From contig NZ_CP060404.1 in assembly GCF_014295035.1 (NCBI RefSeq), positions 3,683,501 to 3,747,500 of the forward strand: a stretch of DNA of 64,000 bases, read 5' to 3'. The stretch's first letter is position 1. Each line of letters begins with the position of its first letter. Made by a program: the position numbers and the translations under genes. Positions 45,921-54,773 of the stretch are shown here, piece by piece. The notes under the pieces were generated by a model. It ran no database searches and was not told where the DNA came from. It was given only the letters and a program-made list of their open reading frames with translations. This DNA comes from Streptomyces buecherae. GTDB taxonomy: Bacteria; Actinomycetota; Actinomycetes; Streptomycetales; Streptomycetaceae.

Positions 45921-47584
45921 CAAGAGCGTGCCCTCCTACGCGATCCGGGCCGTCGCTCGCTCGGGCGCGTGACCGGGTCCCCGGCCTCGATGGCGGCGGC
46001 CCGCCGCGCCGCCCCGAACTCGGCGAGCGCCTCGGCCAGCTTGTGCACCGAGGGCTCGGGCGACAGCACGTCCACCCGCAGCCCGTGCTCCTCCGCGGTC
46101 TTCGCGGTGGCCGGGCCGATGCAGGCGATGACGGTGACATTGTGCGGCTTGCCCGCGATGCCGACGAGGTTCCGCACGGTCGACGACGAGGTGAACAGCA
46201 CCGCGTCGAAGCCGCCGCCCTTGATGGCCTCGCGGGTCTCGGCCGGCGGCGGCGACGCGCGCACCGTCCGGTACGCGGTGACGTCGTCCACCTCCCAGCC
46301 CAGCTCGATCAGTCCGGCCACCAGCGTCTCGGTGGCGATGTCGGCCCGCGGCAGGAAGACGCGGTCGATCGGGTCGAAGACCGGGTCGTACGGCGGCCAG
46401 TCCTCCAGGAGCCCGGCCGCCGACTGCTCGCCGCTGGGCACCAGGTCCGGCTTGACGCCGAACTCGACCAGCGACCTCGCGGTCTGCTCGCCGACCGCGG
46501 CGACCTTGATGCCGGCGAAGGCGCGCGCGTCGAGCCCGTACTCCTCGAACTTCTCGCGCACCGCCTTGACCGCGTTGACCGATGTGAACGCGATCCACTC
46601 GTAGCGCCCGGTGACCAGGCCCTTGACGGCGCGCTCCATCTGCTGCGGGGTGCGCGGCGGCTCCACGGCGATGGTCGGCACCTCGCTGGGCACCGCCCCG
46701 TAGGAGCGCAGTTGGTCGGAGAGCGAGGCGGCCTGTTCCTTGGTGCGCGGCACGAGCACGTTCCAGCCGAACAGCGGCTTGGACTCGAACCACGACAGTC
46801 GGTCGCGCCGCTCGGCCGCGCCGCGCTCGCCGACCACGGCTATCACGGGCTGCCCGCCGTCGGCCGACGGCAGCACCTTGCCCGACTTGAAGACCTGCGC
46901 GATCGTGCCGAGCGTCGCCGTCCAGGTGCGCTGCCGCGTGGTGGTGCCCGCGACGGTCACCGCGAGCGGCGTGTCCGGCTTGCGGCCCGCGGCCACCAGC
47001 TCGCCGGCGGCGGCGGCGACCGTCTCCAGCGTGGCGGTGACCACGACGGTGCCGTCGCTGGCGCCGACCTCGCCCCAGCAGCGCTCGTCGGCGTGCCGGG
47101 CGTCGACGAACCGCACGTCCGTGCCCTGCGCGTCGCGCAGCGGCACCCCGGCGTACGCGGGCACGCCGACCGCCGCCGCGACGCCGGGCACCACCTCGAA
47201 GGCGATGGACTCGGCGGCGCAGGCCAGCATCTCGTCGGCGGCGTCGCCGTCGAGCCCCGGGTCGCCGGCGACCGCACGGACGACCCGCTTGCCGCCGCGC
47301 GCGGCCACCATGACAAGATTGGCGGTATCCCTAAGCACCGGGACTCCGGCGGTCACTGACGCGCCGTCAGCCTCGGTCTGCCGTAGTGCGCTCTGCGCGT
47401 CGGCCGCGACATTCGGCCGTACATGCGGACGCACCACGTCGAGCACCTGCGCGTCGGCGATCAGCACATCGGCTGTAGCCAGTGCCTCCACGGCGCGCAG
47501 CGTCAGCAGGCCCGGATCGCCTGGCCCGGCACCGAGGAAGGTGACGTGCCCGCAGCCGGGGTGGTTCGGGGCGGTGGGGTTCAA
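45920..47584 (-). CDS. hemD: Fused uroporphyrinogen-III methyltransferase/synthase
   Basis: The 554-residue product has two domains. Residues 1-255 are SUMT-like ([40 protein letters not shown]), and residues 270-530 are uroporphyrinogen-III synthase ([79 protein letters not shown]). The N-terminal SAM-binding part diverges from true CobA and may be regulatory or inactive. It links the heme pathway to the siroheme and cobalamin branch. The TTG start at 47584 overlaps the TGA of hemC (TTGA), and its stop overlaps hemB. Fusion of this kind is normal in actinobacteria. Confidence 0.95.
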   Translation of the reverse strand: MNPTAPNHPGCGHVTFLGAGPGDPGLLTLRAVEALATADVLIADAQVLDVVRPHVRPNVAADAQSALRQTEADGASVTAGVPVLRDTANLVMVAARGGKRVVRAVAGDPGLDGDAADEMLACAAESIAFEVVPGVAAAVGVPAYAGVPLRDAQGTDVRFVDARHADERCWGEVGASDGTVVVTATLETVAAAAGELVAAGRKPDTPLAVTVAGTTTRQRTWTATLGTIAQVFKSGKVLPSADGGQPVIAVVGERGAAERRDRLSWFESKPLFGWNVLVPRTKEQAASLSDQLRSYGAVPSEVPTIAVEPPRTPQQMERAVKGLVTGRYEWIAFTSVNAVKAVREKFEEYGLDARAFAGIKVAAVGEQTARSLVEFGVKPDLVPSGEQSAAGLLEDWPPYDPVFDPIDRVFLPRADIATETLVAGLIELGWEVDDVTAYRTVRASPPPAETREAIKGGGFDAVLFTSSSTVRNLVGIAGKPHNVTVIACIGPATAKTAEEHGLRVDVLSPEPSVHKLAEALAEFGAARRAAAIEAGDPVTRPSERRPGSRRRARS

Positions 47585-48675
47585 AGTGCTCGCTCCCCCA
47601 TAAGACCGGCCGCACCCTTCGCGAGCATGTCAGCGGCAAGTTCGCGCCCCAGTGTCGCGGGGGTCACGGCGTCGTCCGTCGCGCTGCGAGAGGAAGAGGT
47701 GGGTACGGGACCAGTGGTGGACATCTGCACCAGCGCGGAGCCGTCGGTCGTGCCGACGACGCCCCGTAGGCGCATTTCGGTCATAGCCTGCCCGTCGCCC
47801 AACAAGTCGGCCAGCGCCCCCACAGGTGCGCTACAGCCGGCCTCCAGGGCGGCGAGCAGAGATCGCTCGGCGGTCACGGCGGCCCGCGTCAGCGGATCGT
47901 CGAGTTCGGCGAGTTGGGCGACGAGCGCGGTGCCGTGCACGGGGTGCGAGGCGGCACACTCGATCGCCAGCGCCCCCTGGCCGGGGGCGGGCAGAATCGT
48001 GTCGGCGTCGATGATCTCGGTCGCCTCCCCGATCCGTCCGACGCGGTTCAGGCCAGCCGCGGCCAACACCACGGCGTCCAGCTCACCGGAGCGGACGAAG
48101 CCGATCCGGGTGTCGATGTTGCCGCGGATCGGGACCGTCTCCACGGCCAGTCCGTGCGCCCGGGCCCACGCGTTGAGCTGGGCCATCCGGCGCGGCGAGC
48201 CGGTGCCGACGCGCGCGACGCGACCGGCCGCGGCGCAGTCGGCGGCCAGCGCCTCGAACCCGAGGCCGTCGCGCGCCACCAGGGCGTCACGCGGGTCCTC
48301 GCGCGGCGGCACGGCGGCCAGCACCAGGCCGGGAGCGTCGGCGGTCGGCAGGTCCTTGAGGGAGTGCACGGCGAAGTCGATCGCGCCGCCGAGCAGCGCG
48401 TCGCGCAGCGCGGAGACGAACACGCCGGTGCCACCGATCTGCGCCAGGTGCTCACGCGAGGTGTCGCCGTACGTGGTGATCTCCACCAGCTCGACCGGGC
48501 GGCCGGTGACCCGCTCCACGGCCGCGGCGACCTGGCCCGACTGCGCCATGGCCAGCGCGCTGCGCCGGGTGCCGAGTCGCAGCGGGGCGCCGGAACCGAC
48601 GCCACCGCTGCCGTCGGCGGCCGAACCCGGTGGGCCCGCCGCGCGATCGGGGGTGGGGAGTGTGCTGTCGGTCAT
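47581..48675 (-). CDS. hemC: Hydroxymethylbilane synthase (porphobilinogen deaminase)
   Basis: The 364-residue product polymerises four porphobilinogen units. It has LRLGTRRSALAMAQSGQVAA near 32-50, VFVSALRDALLGGAIDFAVH, SLKDLPT, VGTGSPRRMAQLNA, IRGNIDTRIGFV and ALEAGCSAPVGALAD, where the Cys binds the dipyrromethane cofactor. The first 30 residues are a Gly/Ser-rich extension common in Streptomyces. Its ATG overlaps the TGA of hemA by four bases and its stop overlaps the next start, so translation of the operon is coupled at each junction. Confidence 0.97.
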   Translation of the reverse strand: MTDSTLPTPDRAAGPPGSAADGSGGVGSGAPLRLGTRRSALAMAQSGQVAAAVERVTGRPVELVEITTYGDTSREHLAQIGGTGVFVSALRDALLGGAIDFAVHSLKDLPTADAPGLVLAAVPPREDPRDALVARDGLGFEALAADCAAAGRVARVGTGSPRRMAQLNAWARAHGLAVETVPIRGNIDTRIGFVRSGELDAVVLAAAGLNRVGRIGEATEIIDADTILPAPGQGALAIECAASHPVHGTALVAQLAELDDPLTRAAVTAERSLLAALEAGCSAPVGALADLLGDGQAMTEMRLRGVVGTTDGSALVQMSTTGPVPTSSSRSATDDAVTPATLGRELAADMLAKGAAGLMGERAL

Positions 48676-50267
48676 GCCCGTCCTCGCTTCGGGTGGTTCC
48701 CATCGGCCCGGCTGACGGCCGCGACCGCCTCCGGGTCGAGGTCGAAGAGCTCGCGCAGGGCGTCGGCGTAACCGGCCCCGCCCGGCGTGGCCGCGAGCTG
48801 CTTGACCCGCACCGTCGGCGCGTGCAGCAGCTTGTCGACCACACGGCGGACGGTTTGGGTGATCTCCGCGCGTTGCTTGTCGTCAAGATCGGGCAGTCGC
48901 CCGTCCAGCCTGGAGATCTCGCTGGCCACCACGGAGGCCGCCATCGTGCGCAGCGCGACCACGGTGGGCGTGATGTGCGCGGCGCGCTGGGCGGCGCCGA
49001 ACGCGGTGACCTCGGCCGAGACGATCGCCCGGACCTGGTCCACGTCGGCGGCCATCGGAGCGTCCGCGGACGCCTCGGCGAGCGACTCGATGTCCACCAG
49101 GCGTACGCCGTCCAGGCGGTGCGCCGCGGCGTCGATGTCCCGTGGCATGGCCAGGTCGAGCAGGGCCAGCGGCCGGTCGGGGCGCTGGCCGACCGCCGCG
49201 CGCAGCGCCTCCGCGTCCAGCACGAGCCCGGTCGCGCCGGTGCACGAGACGACGATGTCAGCCGCGGCGAGCTCGGCCGCGACCTCGGTCATCGGCACCG
49301 CGCGGGCCACCAGGCCGGCCCGCCAGGCACCGCGTGCCGGCGCCACGACCCCGGCCTCGTCGATGTCGGCCGGCAGCGCGGAGCAGGTGCCGTCCGGCGT
49401 GGGCACGCCGGCGACGCACGCGTGGTGCGGCTGGTCCGGTACGGCCACCAGCCCGGCCACCCCGGCGGCGGGCCCGAACGCGCTGCCGTGCCCCGGCGAG
49501 GCGGCCCCGGGAAGATCGTTGCCCTGGCCATTGACCGAACCATTGGCCAGGTCCATGCCATGGCTACGGGCCTGTTCGGCCAGCGAGGTCGCGAGCCGCT
49601 CGGCCCGCTCCAGGGTGCGGTTGGCCACCGCGACCTCGGCGACCCCGGCGCGCGCCAGCGTGGTGGCGGCCAGCGAGGACATCGAGCCCGCGCCGATCAC
49701 CAGGGCACGCTTGCCCGCCGCCCACCGCTCCACCGAAGCGTCCTCGGCGAGCTGTTCGAGACCGAAGGTGACCAGCGACTGCCCGGCCTTGTCGATACCG
49801 GTCTCGCTGTGCGCCCGCTTGCCCACCCGCAGCGCCTGCTGGAACAGGTCGTTGAGCAGCCGGCCCGCGGTGTGCAGCTCCTGCCCGAGCGCGAGCGCGT
49901 CCTTGATCTGGGCGAGGATCTGCCCCTCGCCGACCACCATCGAGTCGAGCCCGCAGGCCACCGTGAACAGGTGGTGCACGGCCCGGTCCTCGTAGTGCAC
50001 GTACAGGTACGGCGTCAGCTCGTCCAGCGGCACGCCGGTGTGTCGCGCGAGCAGCGTGGACAGCTCGGCGACGCCCGCGTGGAACTTGTCCACGTCGGCG
50101 TACAGCTCCACCCGGTTGCAGGTGGACAGCACCGCCGCCTCGACCGCGGGCTCGGCGACGAGCGCGTCCTGCGCCAGCTTGGCGCGCTGCTCGGCCGGCA
50201 GCGCGGCGCGCTCCAGCGCGCTCACCGGGGCGCTGCGGTGGCTCAGTCCGACGACCAGCAGGCTCAT
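48672..50267 (-). CDS. hemA: Glutamyl-tRNA reductase
   Basis: The 531-residue product starts tetrapyrrole synthesis by reducing Glu-tRNA to glutamate semialdehyde. Motifs: VGLSHRSAPVSALERAAL near residue 6, STCNRVELYADVD with the catalytic Cys near 50, GLDSMVVGEGQILAQIKDAL, and the NADPH fold ALVIGAGSMSSLAATTLARAG. An insertion of about 85 residues (roughly 225-310, Gly/Ala/Pro rich) breaks the Rossmann part and then IVVSCTGATGLVLDAE resumes; such insertions are typical of Streptomyces HemA. The ATG at 50267 overlaps the rex stop (ATGA), so hemA is translationally coupled to rex. Confidence 0.97.
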   Translation of the reverse strand: MSLLVVGLSHRSAPVSALERAALPAEQRAKLAQDALVAEPAVEAAVLSTCNRVELYADVDKFHAGVAELSTLLARHTGVPLDELTPYLYVHYEDRAVHHLFTVACGLDSMVVGEGQILAQIKDALALGQELHTAGRLLNDLFQQALRVGKRAHSETGIDKAGQSLVTFGLEQLAEDASVERWAAGKRALVIGAGSMSSLAATTLARAGVAEVAVANRTLERAERLATSLAEQARSHGMDLANGSVNGQGNDLPGAASPGHGSAFGPAAGVAGLVAVPDQPHHACVAGVPTPDGTCSALPADIDEAGVVAPARGAWRAGLVARAVPMTEVAAELAAADIVVSCTGATGLVLDAEALRAAVGQRPDRPLALLDLAMPRDIDAAAHRLDGVRLVDIESLAEASADAPMAADVDQVRAIVSAEVTAFGAAQRAAHITPTVVALRTMAASVVASEISRLDGRLPDLDDKQRAEITQTVRRVVDKLLHAPTVRVKQLAATPGGAGYADALRELFDLDPEAVAAVSRADGNHPKRGRA

Positions 50268-51130
50268 GCCGGCATCACGGCGGGCACGTCCCCGTCAGGT
50301 CCCTGGTTGTCCCGCGCGTCGGCGCTGGCCACGGGCGCGGTGGCGGCCCCGGTCGCGGGGCCGGTGGCGGCCGTCGCGGGGGTGGCGGCGGCGTCGGGCA
50401 GCACGCGGCTGGCGCGCGCGGGCGCCGGCGCCGTGGCCCCGGCCTGCGCGGCGTCCTGGGCCGCCTCCTCGCCCGCCTTGCGCTGCTCGTGGAAGGCGAG
50501 GATCTGCAGTTCGATGGAGAGGTCGACCTTGCGCACGTCCACGCCGTCCGGCACGGACAGCACGGTCGGCGCGAAGTTGAGGATGGAGGTCACGCCGGCG
50601 GCGACCAGGCGCTCGCAGACCTGCTGGGCGGCCCCGGCCGGGGTGGCGATCACGCCGATGGAGACCCCGTTGTCGCTGATGATCGACTCAAGCTCGTCGG
50701 TGTGCTGCACGGCGATGCCCGCGACGGGCTTGCCCGCCATCGCCGGGTCCGCGTCGATGAGCGCGGCCACCCGGAAGCCACGCGACGCGAACCCGCCGTA
50801 GTTGGCCAGCGCGGCGCCGAGGTTACCGATGCCGACGATGACGACGGGCCAGTCCTGGGTGAGGCCGAGCTCACGGGAGATCTGGTAGACGAGGTACTCC
50901 ACGTCGTAGCCGACCCCACGGGTGCCGTACGAGCCCAGGTAGCTGAAGTCCTTGCGCAGCTTCGCCGAGTTGACCCCGGCGGCGGCGGCCAACTCCTCGG
51001 AGGAGACCGTGGGAACCGAGCGCTCGGAGAGCGCGGTCAACGCGCGCAGATACAGCGGAAGCCGGGCGACGGTGGCCTCGGGGATCCCTCGGCTTCGGGT
51101 CGCCGGTCGGTGAGTTCGGCCAGTTGCCAC
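50264..51130 (-). CDS. rex: Redox-sensing transcriptional repressor Rex
   Basis: The 288-residue product starts at the GTG at 51130 after GCAGGAGC. Residues 15-80 form the winged helix (RLPLYLRALTALSERSVPTV, LRKDFSYLGSYGTRGVGYDV). The Rossmann domain VVIVGIGNLGAALANYGGF binds NADH/NAD+; further marks are AALIDADPAMAGKPVAGIAV and GVIATPAGAAQQVCERLVAA. The last 55 residues are an Ala/Pro-rich tail. Rex represses its targets when NADH is low and releases them when NADH is high. A matching operator at 51204-51221 lies 74 bases upstream, so it probably autoregulates the rex-hem operon. Confidence 0.97.
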   Translation of the reverse strand: MATGRTHRPATRSRGIPEATVARLPLYLRALTALSERSVPTVSSEELAAAAGVNSAKLRKDFSYLGSYGTRGVGYDVEYLVYQISRELGLTQDWPVVIVGIGNLGAALANYGGFASRGFRVAALIDADPAMAGKPVAGIAVQHTDELESIISDNGVSIGVIATPAGAAQQVCERLVAAGVTSILNFAPTVLSVPDGVDVRKVDLSIELQILAFHEQRKAGEEAAQDAAQAGATAPAPARASRVLPDAAATPATAATGPATGAATAPVASADARDNQGPDGDVPAVMPA

Positions 51131-51484
51131 GGTGCTCCTGCGGGTAGAGCGGGGCTGCGGACGGCCCGTCCCAGGACCGCCCCGTGAAGTGCAGGCTATG
51201 CCTTTGTGAACGCGTGCACAAAGATGGTGTCCGCTTTGTCCGAGCAAAGTGACCGGTGTCACGCGCCCTTTCGAGCCGATTCCGGAACCGCCACCCGGGC
51301 CACGCCGTTCACACCGTTCACCGCTTTCCCGAAGGGCCCGCGGGGTCGACAACGGGAGCACGCGCCCACACTCCTCACCGCTATGCCCCCGGATGCCAAC
51401 AAATCGCCCACGATGGTAATCCACCGCGCACCGACTTCGAACCCGTCGGACATCGCGCATACGCACCCGACGAACGGCGGCACA
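51131..51484. other. Divergent intergenic region between rex and the glutaredoxin-like gene
   Basis: These 354 bases hold the Rex operator (listed separately) and the presumed rex-hem promoter close to it. The rest, 51230-51484, is ordinary sequence. It may carry a promoter for the glutaredoxin-like gene, but no motif was recognised. Confidence 0.5.
51204..51221. promoter_or_regulatory. Rex operator (ROP site)
   Basis: TTGTGAACGCGTGCACAA is a near-perfect inverted repeat matching the known Streptomyces Rex operator consensus TGTGAACGCGTTCACA except for one base. It lies in front of rex, as in Streptomyces coelicolor, and supports NADH/NAD+-responsive control of rex-hemACDB. Confidence 0.93.
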
Positions 51485-51772
51485 ATGGCGAACATGAGCC
51501 CGCTGCTACGCCGATCAGGCCGCAAGAACCCCGCCGAGAGCACCGTGACGCTGATCGGCAAACCCGGCTGCCATCTGTGTGATGACGCACAACAGGTGAT
51601 CGAGAAAGTCTGCGCCGAACTCGGCGCCGCGTGGGAAAAGAAAGACATCACCCAGGACGAGGAGCTGTACCGGAAGTACTGGGAACAGATCCCGGTCATC
51701 CTCGTCGACGGTGCCCAGCACGATTTCTGGCGCGTCCAGCCGGACCGACTCCGCAAGGCACTCGGCGGCTGA
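51485..51772 (+). CDS. Glutaredoxin-like thiol-disulphide protein
   Basis: The 95-residue product starts at the ATG at 51485 (the ATG at 51494 is an alternative). It has the thioredoxin fold with a redox motif in STVTLIGKPGCHLCDDAQQV (CxxC, near 27-30), then WEKKDITQDEELYRKYWEQI and the cis-Pro stretch IPVILVDGAQHDFW. These are DUF836/glutaredoxin-like proteins that may reduce disulphides in the cytoplasm. It diverges from rex, so redox control of both could be linked, though no second operator was found. Confidence 0.9.
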   Translation: MANMSPLLRRSGRKNPAESTVTLIGKPGCHLCDDAQQVIEKVCAELGAAWEKKDITQDEELYRKYWEQIPVILVDGAQHDFWRVQPDRLRKALGG

Positions 51773-51993
51773 GCACCGCCCACACCGGGCAGCCGAGCAA
51801 GGCGCCGCAAGGCCGCCAGCGACCGGGCGGCGCCGCCCGCACCCGCGCTGAGCAGGGAGCACATCCGCAAGACGGCATCCGCGACGGAACGCCGGAACGG
51901 ACCCGCCGCACGGAAATTCCCGTAGTGGAATGTTCACGCTCCGCGAATCATCCCGACTCCGGATGGACCGGCCCATCTGGCTATGCTCGCGCT

Positions 51994-52944
51994 ATGGCGG
52001 CTCTAGGATGGCTCACTCCCCGCAGGCGCTCGGCTACCGCACGCAGTGTGCTGGCCGGCGAAGCCGCGGCGGAGGCAGCACGAAAAAGCGCGTCGGAACT
52101 CGGCGAGGCGCCCTCGGGCGCGGCCGTGGAAGCGCCCCCGGCGGCCGCGGAACCCGAATTCCCCGTCCCCGGAGATCACCACGCCGCCGCCTTCTTCGAC
52201 CTCGACAACACGGTGATGCAGGGTGCCGCGCTCTTTCACTTCGGTCGCGGCCTCTATAAGCGCCACTTCTTCCGCAAGCGCGAACTCGCCCGCTTCGCCT
52301 GGCAGCAGACCTGGTTCCGACTCGCGGGCGTCGAGGACCCCGCGCACATGGAGGACGCCCGCAACAGCGCCCTGTCCATCGTCAAGGGCCACCGTGTCTC
52401 GGAACTGATGTCCATCGGCGAGGAAATCTACGACGAGTACATGGCCGAAAGGATCTGGCCCGGCACCCGTGCGCTCGCCCAGGCCCACCTGGACGCGGGC
52501 CAGAAGGTCTGGCTGGTGACCGCCGCCCCGGTGGAGACGGCCACGATCATCGCCAGGCGCCTCGGCCTGACCGGCGCGCTCGGCACGGTCGCGGAGTCCG
52601 TCGGCGGCGTCTACACCGGCAAGCTGGTCGGCGAGCCGCTGCACGGCCCGGCGAAGGCCGAGGCCGTCCGCGCCCTGGCCGCGGCCGAGGGCCTGGACCT
52701 CGCGCGCTGCGCGGCCTACAGCGACTCGGCCAACGACATCCCGATGCTCTCGCTCGTCGGCCACCCGTACGCGGTCAACCCCGACGCCCGGCTGAGCAAG
52801 TACGCCCGCGAGCGCGGCTGGCGGTTGCGCGACTACCGCACCGGCCGCAAGGCCGCCAAGATCGGCATCCCGGCCGCGGCCGGCCTCGGCGCCGCCGCGG
52901 GCGGCACGGCAGCCGCCATCGCCCTGCACCGCCGCCGCCGCTGA
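51994..52944 (+). CDS. HAD-superfamily phosphatase (subfamily IB, SerB-like) with C-terminal hydrophobic tail
   Basis: The 316-residue product starts at the ATG at 51994. After a variable Ala/Glu-rich N-terminus (residues 1-60), HAD motif I is AAAFFDLDNTVMQGAALFHF, motif II VWLVTAAPVET, motif III near KAEAVRALAAAEG, and motif IV CAAYSDSANDIPMLSLVGHP. A short tail (IGIPAAAGLGAAAGGTAAAI) may insert in the membrane, followed by RRRR. Related proteins include SerB-like phosphatases and CicA. The gene is always near bldN in Streptomyces as I recall. Substrate unknown. Confidence 0.9.
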   Translation: MAALGWLTPRRRSATARSVLAGEAAAEAARKSASELGEAPSGAAVEAPPAAAEPEFPVPGDHHAAAFFDLDNTVMQGAALFHFGRGLYKRHFFRKRELARFAWQQTWFRLAGVEDPAHMEDARNSALSIVKGHRVSELMSIGEEIYDEYMAERIWPGTRALAQAHLDAGQKVWLVTAAPVETATIIARRLGLTGALGTVAESVGGVYTGKLVGEPLHGPAKAEAVRALAAAEGLDLARCAAYSDSANDIPMLSLVGHPYAVNPDARLSKYARERGWRLRDYRTGRKAAKIGIPAAAGLGAAAGGTAAAIALHRRRR

Positions 52945-53657
52945 CCCCGGCGGCCCCGCCCCGAGACGAGGCCGCCCCCTACGCGCGGCGCGCCGCGAAC
53001 CGACCGCCCGCGCCGCGGGCCGCGCGGACCAACGGTTCACGCGGGTGCCGCCGACCGACAGCCCATTCGGGCGTACCGCGTGCCACTGACGGCGTAAGGC
53101 CCCGCGTGGCGCCGCACCACCCGACCGCCGGGGCGCGGGGGTGACCGTCAGCGTGCGGCGGGGTCAACGCGCCGCCTCACCTCGCCCCCGGTCACGGAGA
53201 GCGATCACCGCCCCCAGGCCGTGCCCCCGCGGTCACGACGCGCCCGTGCCGGCCGGTCACCACACGTCCCACCCGCCCCCGCTCACCCGCGGACCACGCG
53301 CCTGACCTCGCCGTCAGGCCGCGAACGGCACCCACCGTGATCGGCGGCCGGGTTCGACCAATCCAAACTGCTTACCCCCGCGCCCCTCCCGCCAGTCCCG
53401 TTGTGCCCGGATTACCACAACACGCCCCGCAATTAAACAGATTACGAAGCTTTTCGATCAACAACCGATCAGTGTTCGACTCCTGATTGGCCGTCAACGC
53501 ACCACAGAGCGGACGGAAACGGCGATTTAAGCAACTGGGTGTAGCGTCACCTATACGAAGCGTTATTCTCCTCAGACGCAACCGGTACCCACACGTCCCT
53601 ACGACGAGTGAACGGTCCCGCACTGCACGTGATGGAAGCTCTGCCTCTGGGAGTCCC
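52945..53657. promoter_or_regulatory. Long upstream region of bldN
   Basis: No gene is seen in these 713 bases. The first 430 bases are GC-rich and low in features. From about 53370 the GC content drops (ACAACACGCCCCGCAATTAA and onward), giving the bldN promoter region; in other Streptomyces the bldN promoter is repressed by BldD. A 13-bp direct repeat (GTACCCACACGTC) occurs at 53585-53597 and 53660-53672, the second copy overlapping the bldN start. Confidence 0.65.
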
Positions 53658-54449
53658 GTGTACCCACACGTCGGGGTTGACGCCTCGGGCCTGGCTACGC
53701 TCCGCGAAACGGTCGTCGACCGCCTTCGCGGCTACGTCCCCACCGCGTACGCCGTACCCGCTGTCCCCGCATTCGCCACACCCGTCCCCGCCGCCTCAGC
53801 AGCACCCTGCTACACCGTCGCCAACGGAAGCGCGACCGTCGGAAGACGAGCCCGCGGCAACGCCTCTCCCGCGACCACCCGCCGTCCCAGCGCCGACAGC
53901 GACAGTCACCGCATGATGGAACTGGTCGAGCGCGCCCAGTCCGGCGAGTCCGAAGCCTTCGGCCGCCTCTACGACCAGTACTCCGACACGGTCTACCGGT
54001 ACATCTACTACCGCGTCGGCGGCCGAGCCACCGCCGAGGACCTCACCAGCGAGACCTTCCTGCGGGCCCTGCGCCGCATCGGCACCTTCACCTGGCAGGG
54101 CCGCGATTTCGGCGCCTGGCTGGTGACCATCGCCCGCAACCTCGTCGCCGACCACTTCAAGTCAAGCCGCTTCCGCCTCGAGGTCACCACGGGCGAGATG
54201 CTCGACGCCAACGAGGTCGAGCGCAGCCCCGAGGACTCCGTTCTCGAATCGCTCTCCAACGCTGCCCTCCTCCAGGCGGTCCGCAGACTTAACCCCCAAC
54301 AGCAGGAATGCGTCACGCTGCGCTTTCTGCAAGGTCTCTCGGTCGCCGAGACCGCCCGCGTGATGGGCAAGAACGAAGGGGCCATCAAGACCCTCCAGTA
54401 CCGCGCGGTGCGCACCCTCGCCCGGCTGCTCCCCGAAGACGCCCGCTGA
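53658..54449 (+). CDS. bldN: Developmental RNA polymerase sigma factor BldN
   Basis: The 263-residue product is the ECF-type sigma factor needed for aerial hyphae and for chaplin and rodlin expression. The GTG at 53658 follows a GGGAG site. Residues 1-85 (YPHVGVDASGLATLRETVVD) are the pro-sequence that is removed in S. coelicolor; region 2 is YDQYSDTVYRYIYYRVGGRA and TAEDLTSETFLRALRRIGTF, and region 4 is LNPQQQECVTLRFLQGLSVA and MGKNEGAIKTLQYRAVRTLA. The sigma regions are almost unchanged from known BldN. The downstream gene is its anti-sigma factor, transcribed from its own promoter. Confidence 0.97.
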   Translation: MYPHVGVDASGLATLRETVVDRLRGYVPTAYAVPAVPAFATPVPAASAAPCYTVANGSATVGRRARGNASPATTRRPSADSDSHRMMELVERAQSGESEAFGRLYDQYSDTVYRYIYYRVGGRATAEDLTSETFLRALRRIGTFTWQGRDFGAWLVTIARNLVADHFKSSRFRLEVTTGEMLDANEVERSPEDSVLESLSNAALLQAVRRLNPQQQECVTLRFLQGLSVAETARVMGKNEGAIKTLQYRAVRTLARLLPEDAR

Positions 54450-54773
54450 CCCACCCGGCGCCCCGACGGCGCACCTCGTCCCCCGTCACCGCTGTCCCAG
54501 CGGAGCCGCCCCACCCCCAGCCCCGGCGGCACCCTCCTCCACTCCCCTCACCGCACCCGCGGGCCGGCAGGTCATCCTCCCCTGCTCCAGTCGGCGGTCC
54601 GATCATCGTGGCCGCGTAACCCGGCTGCCGCGCCGCTCGTTGTGCGGGATGCAGGCTCCCTGCGGTCACGCCATGCCCGCAACTACTCACTCGATCGAGT
54701 GGCGGCGCTCAAGGCGTGCAACCTCCAAGGCGCCCTGAGGAGTCGACCATCATGACGAGAGGAGGTGCCGCCC
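54450..54773. other. Intergenic region between bldN and rsbN
   Basis: These 324 bases carry no gene. They include the sigma-BldN-like promoter motif at 54615-54643 and the rsbN ribosome site GAGAGGAGG at 54757-54765. No strong hairpin for bldN transcription was found, so some read-through into rsbN is possible. Confidence 0.6.
54615..54643 (+). promoter_or_regulatory. Candidate sigma-BldN-dependent promoter of rsbN
   Basis: CGTAAC at 54615-54620 and CGTTGT at 54638-54643, 17 bases apart, resemble the BldN promoter elements (about CGTAAC and CGTTGA) as I recall them from S. venezuelae and S. coelicolor. They precede the rsbN start by about 130 bases. Confidence 0.6.
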
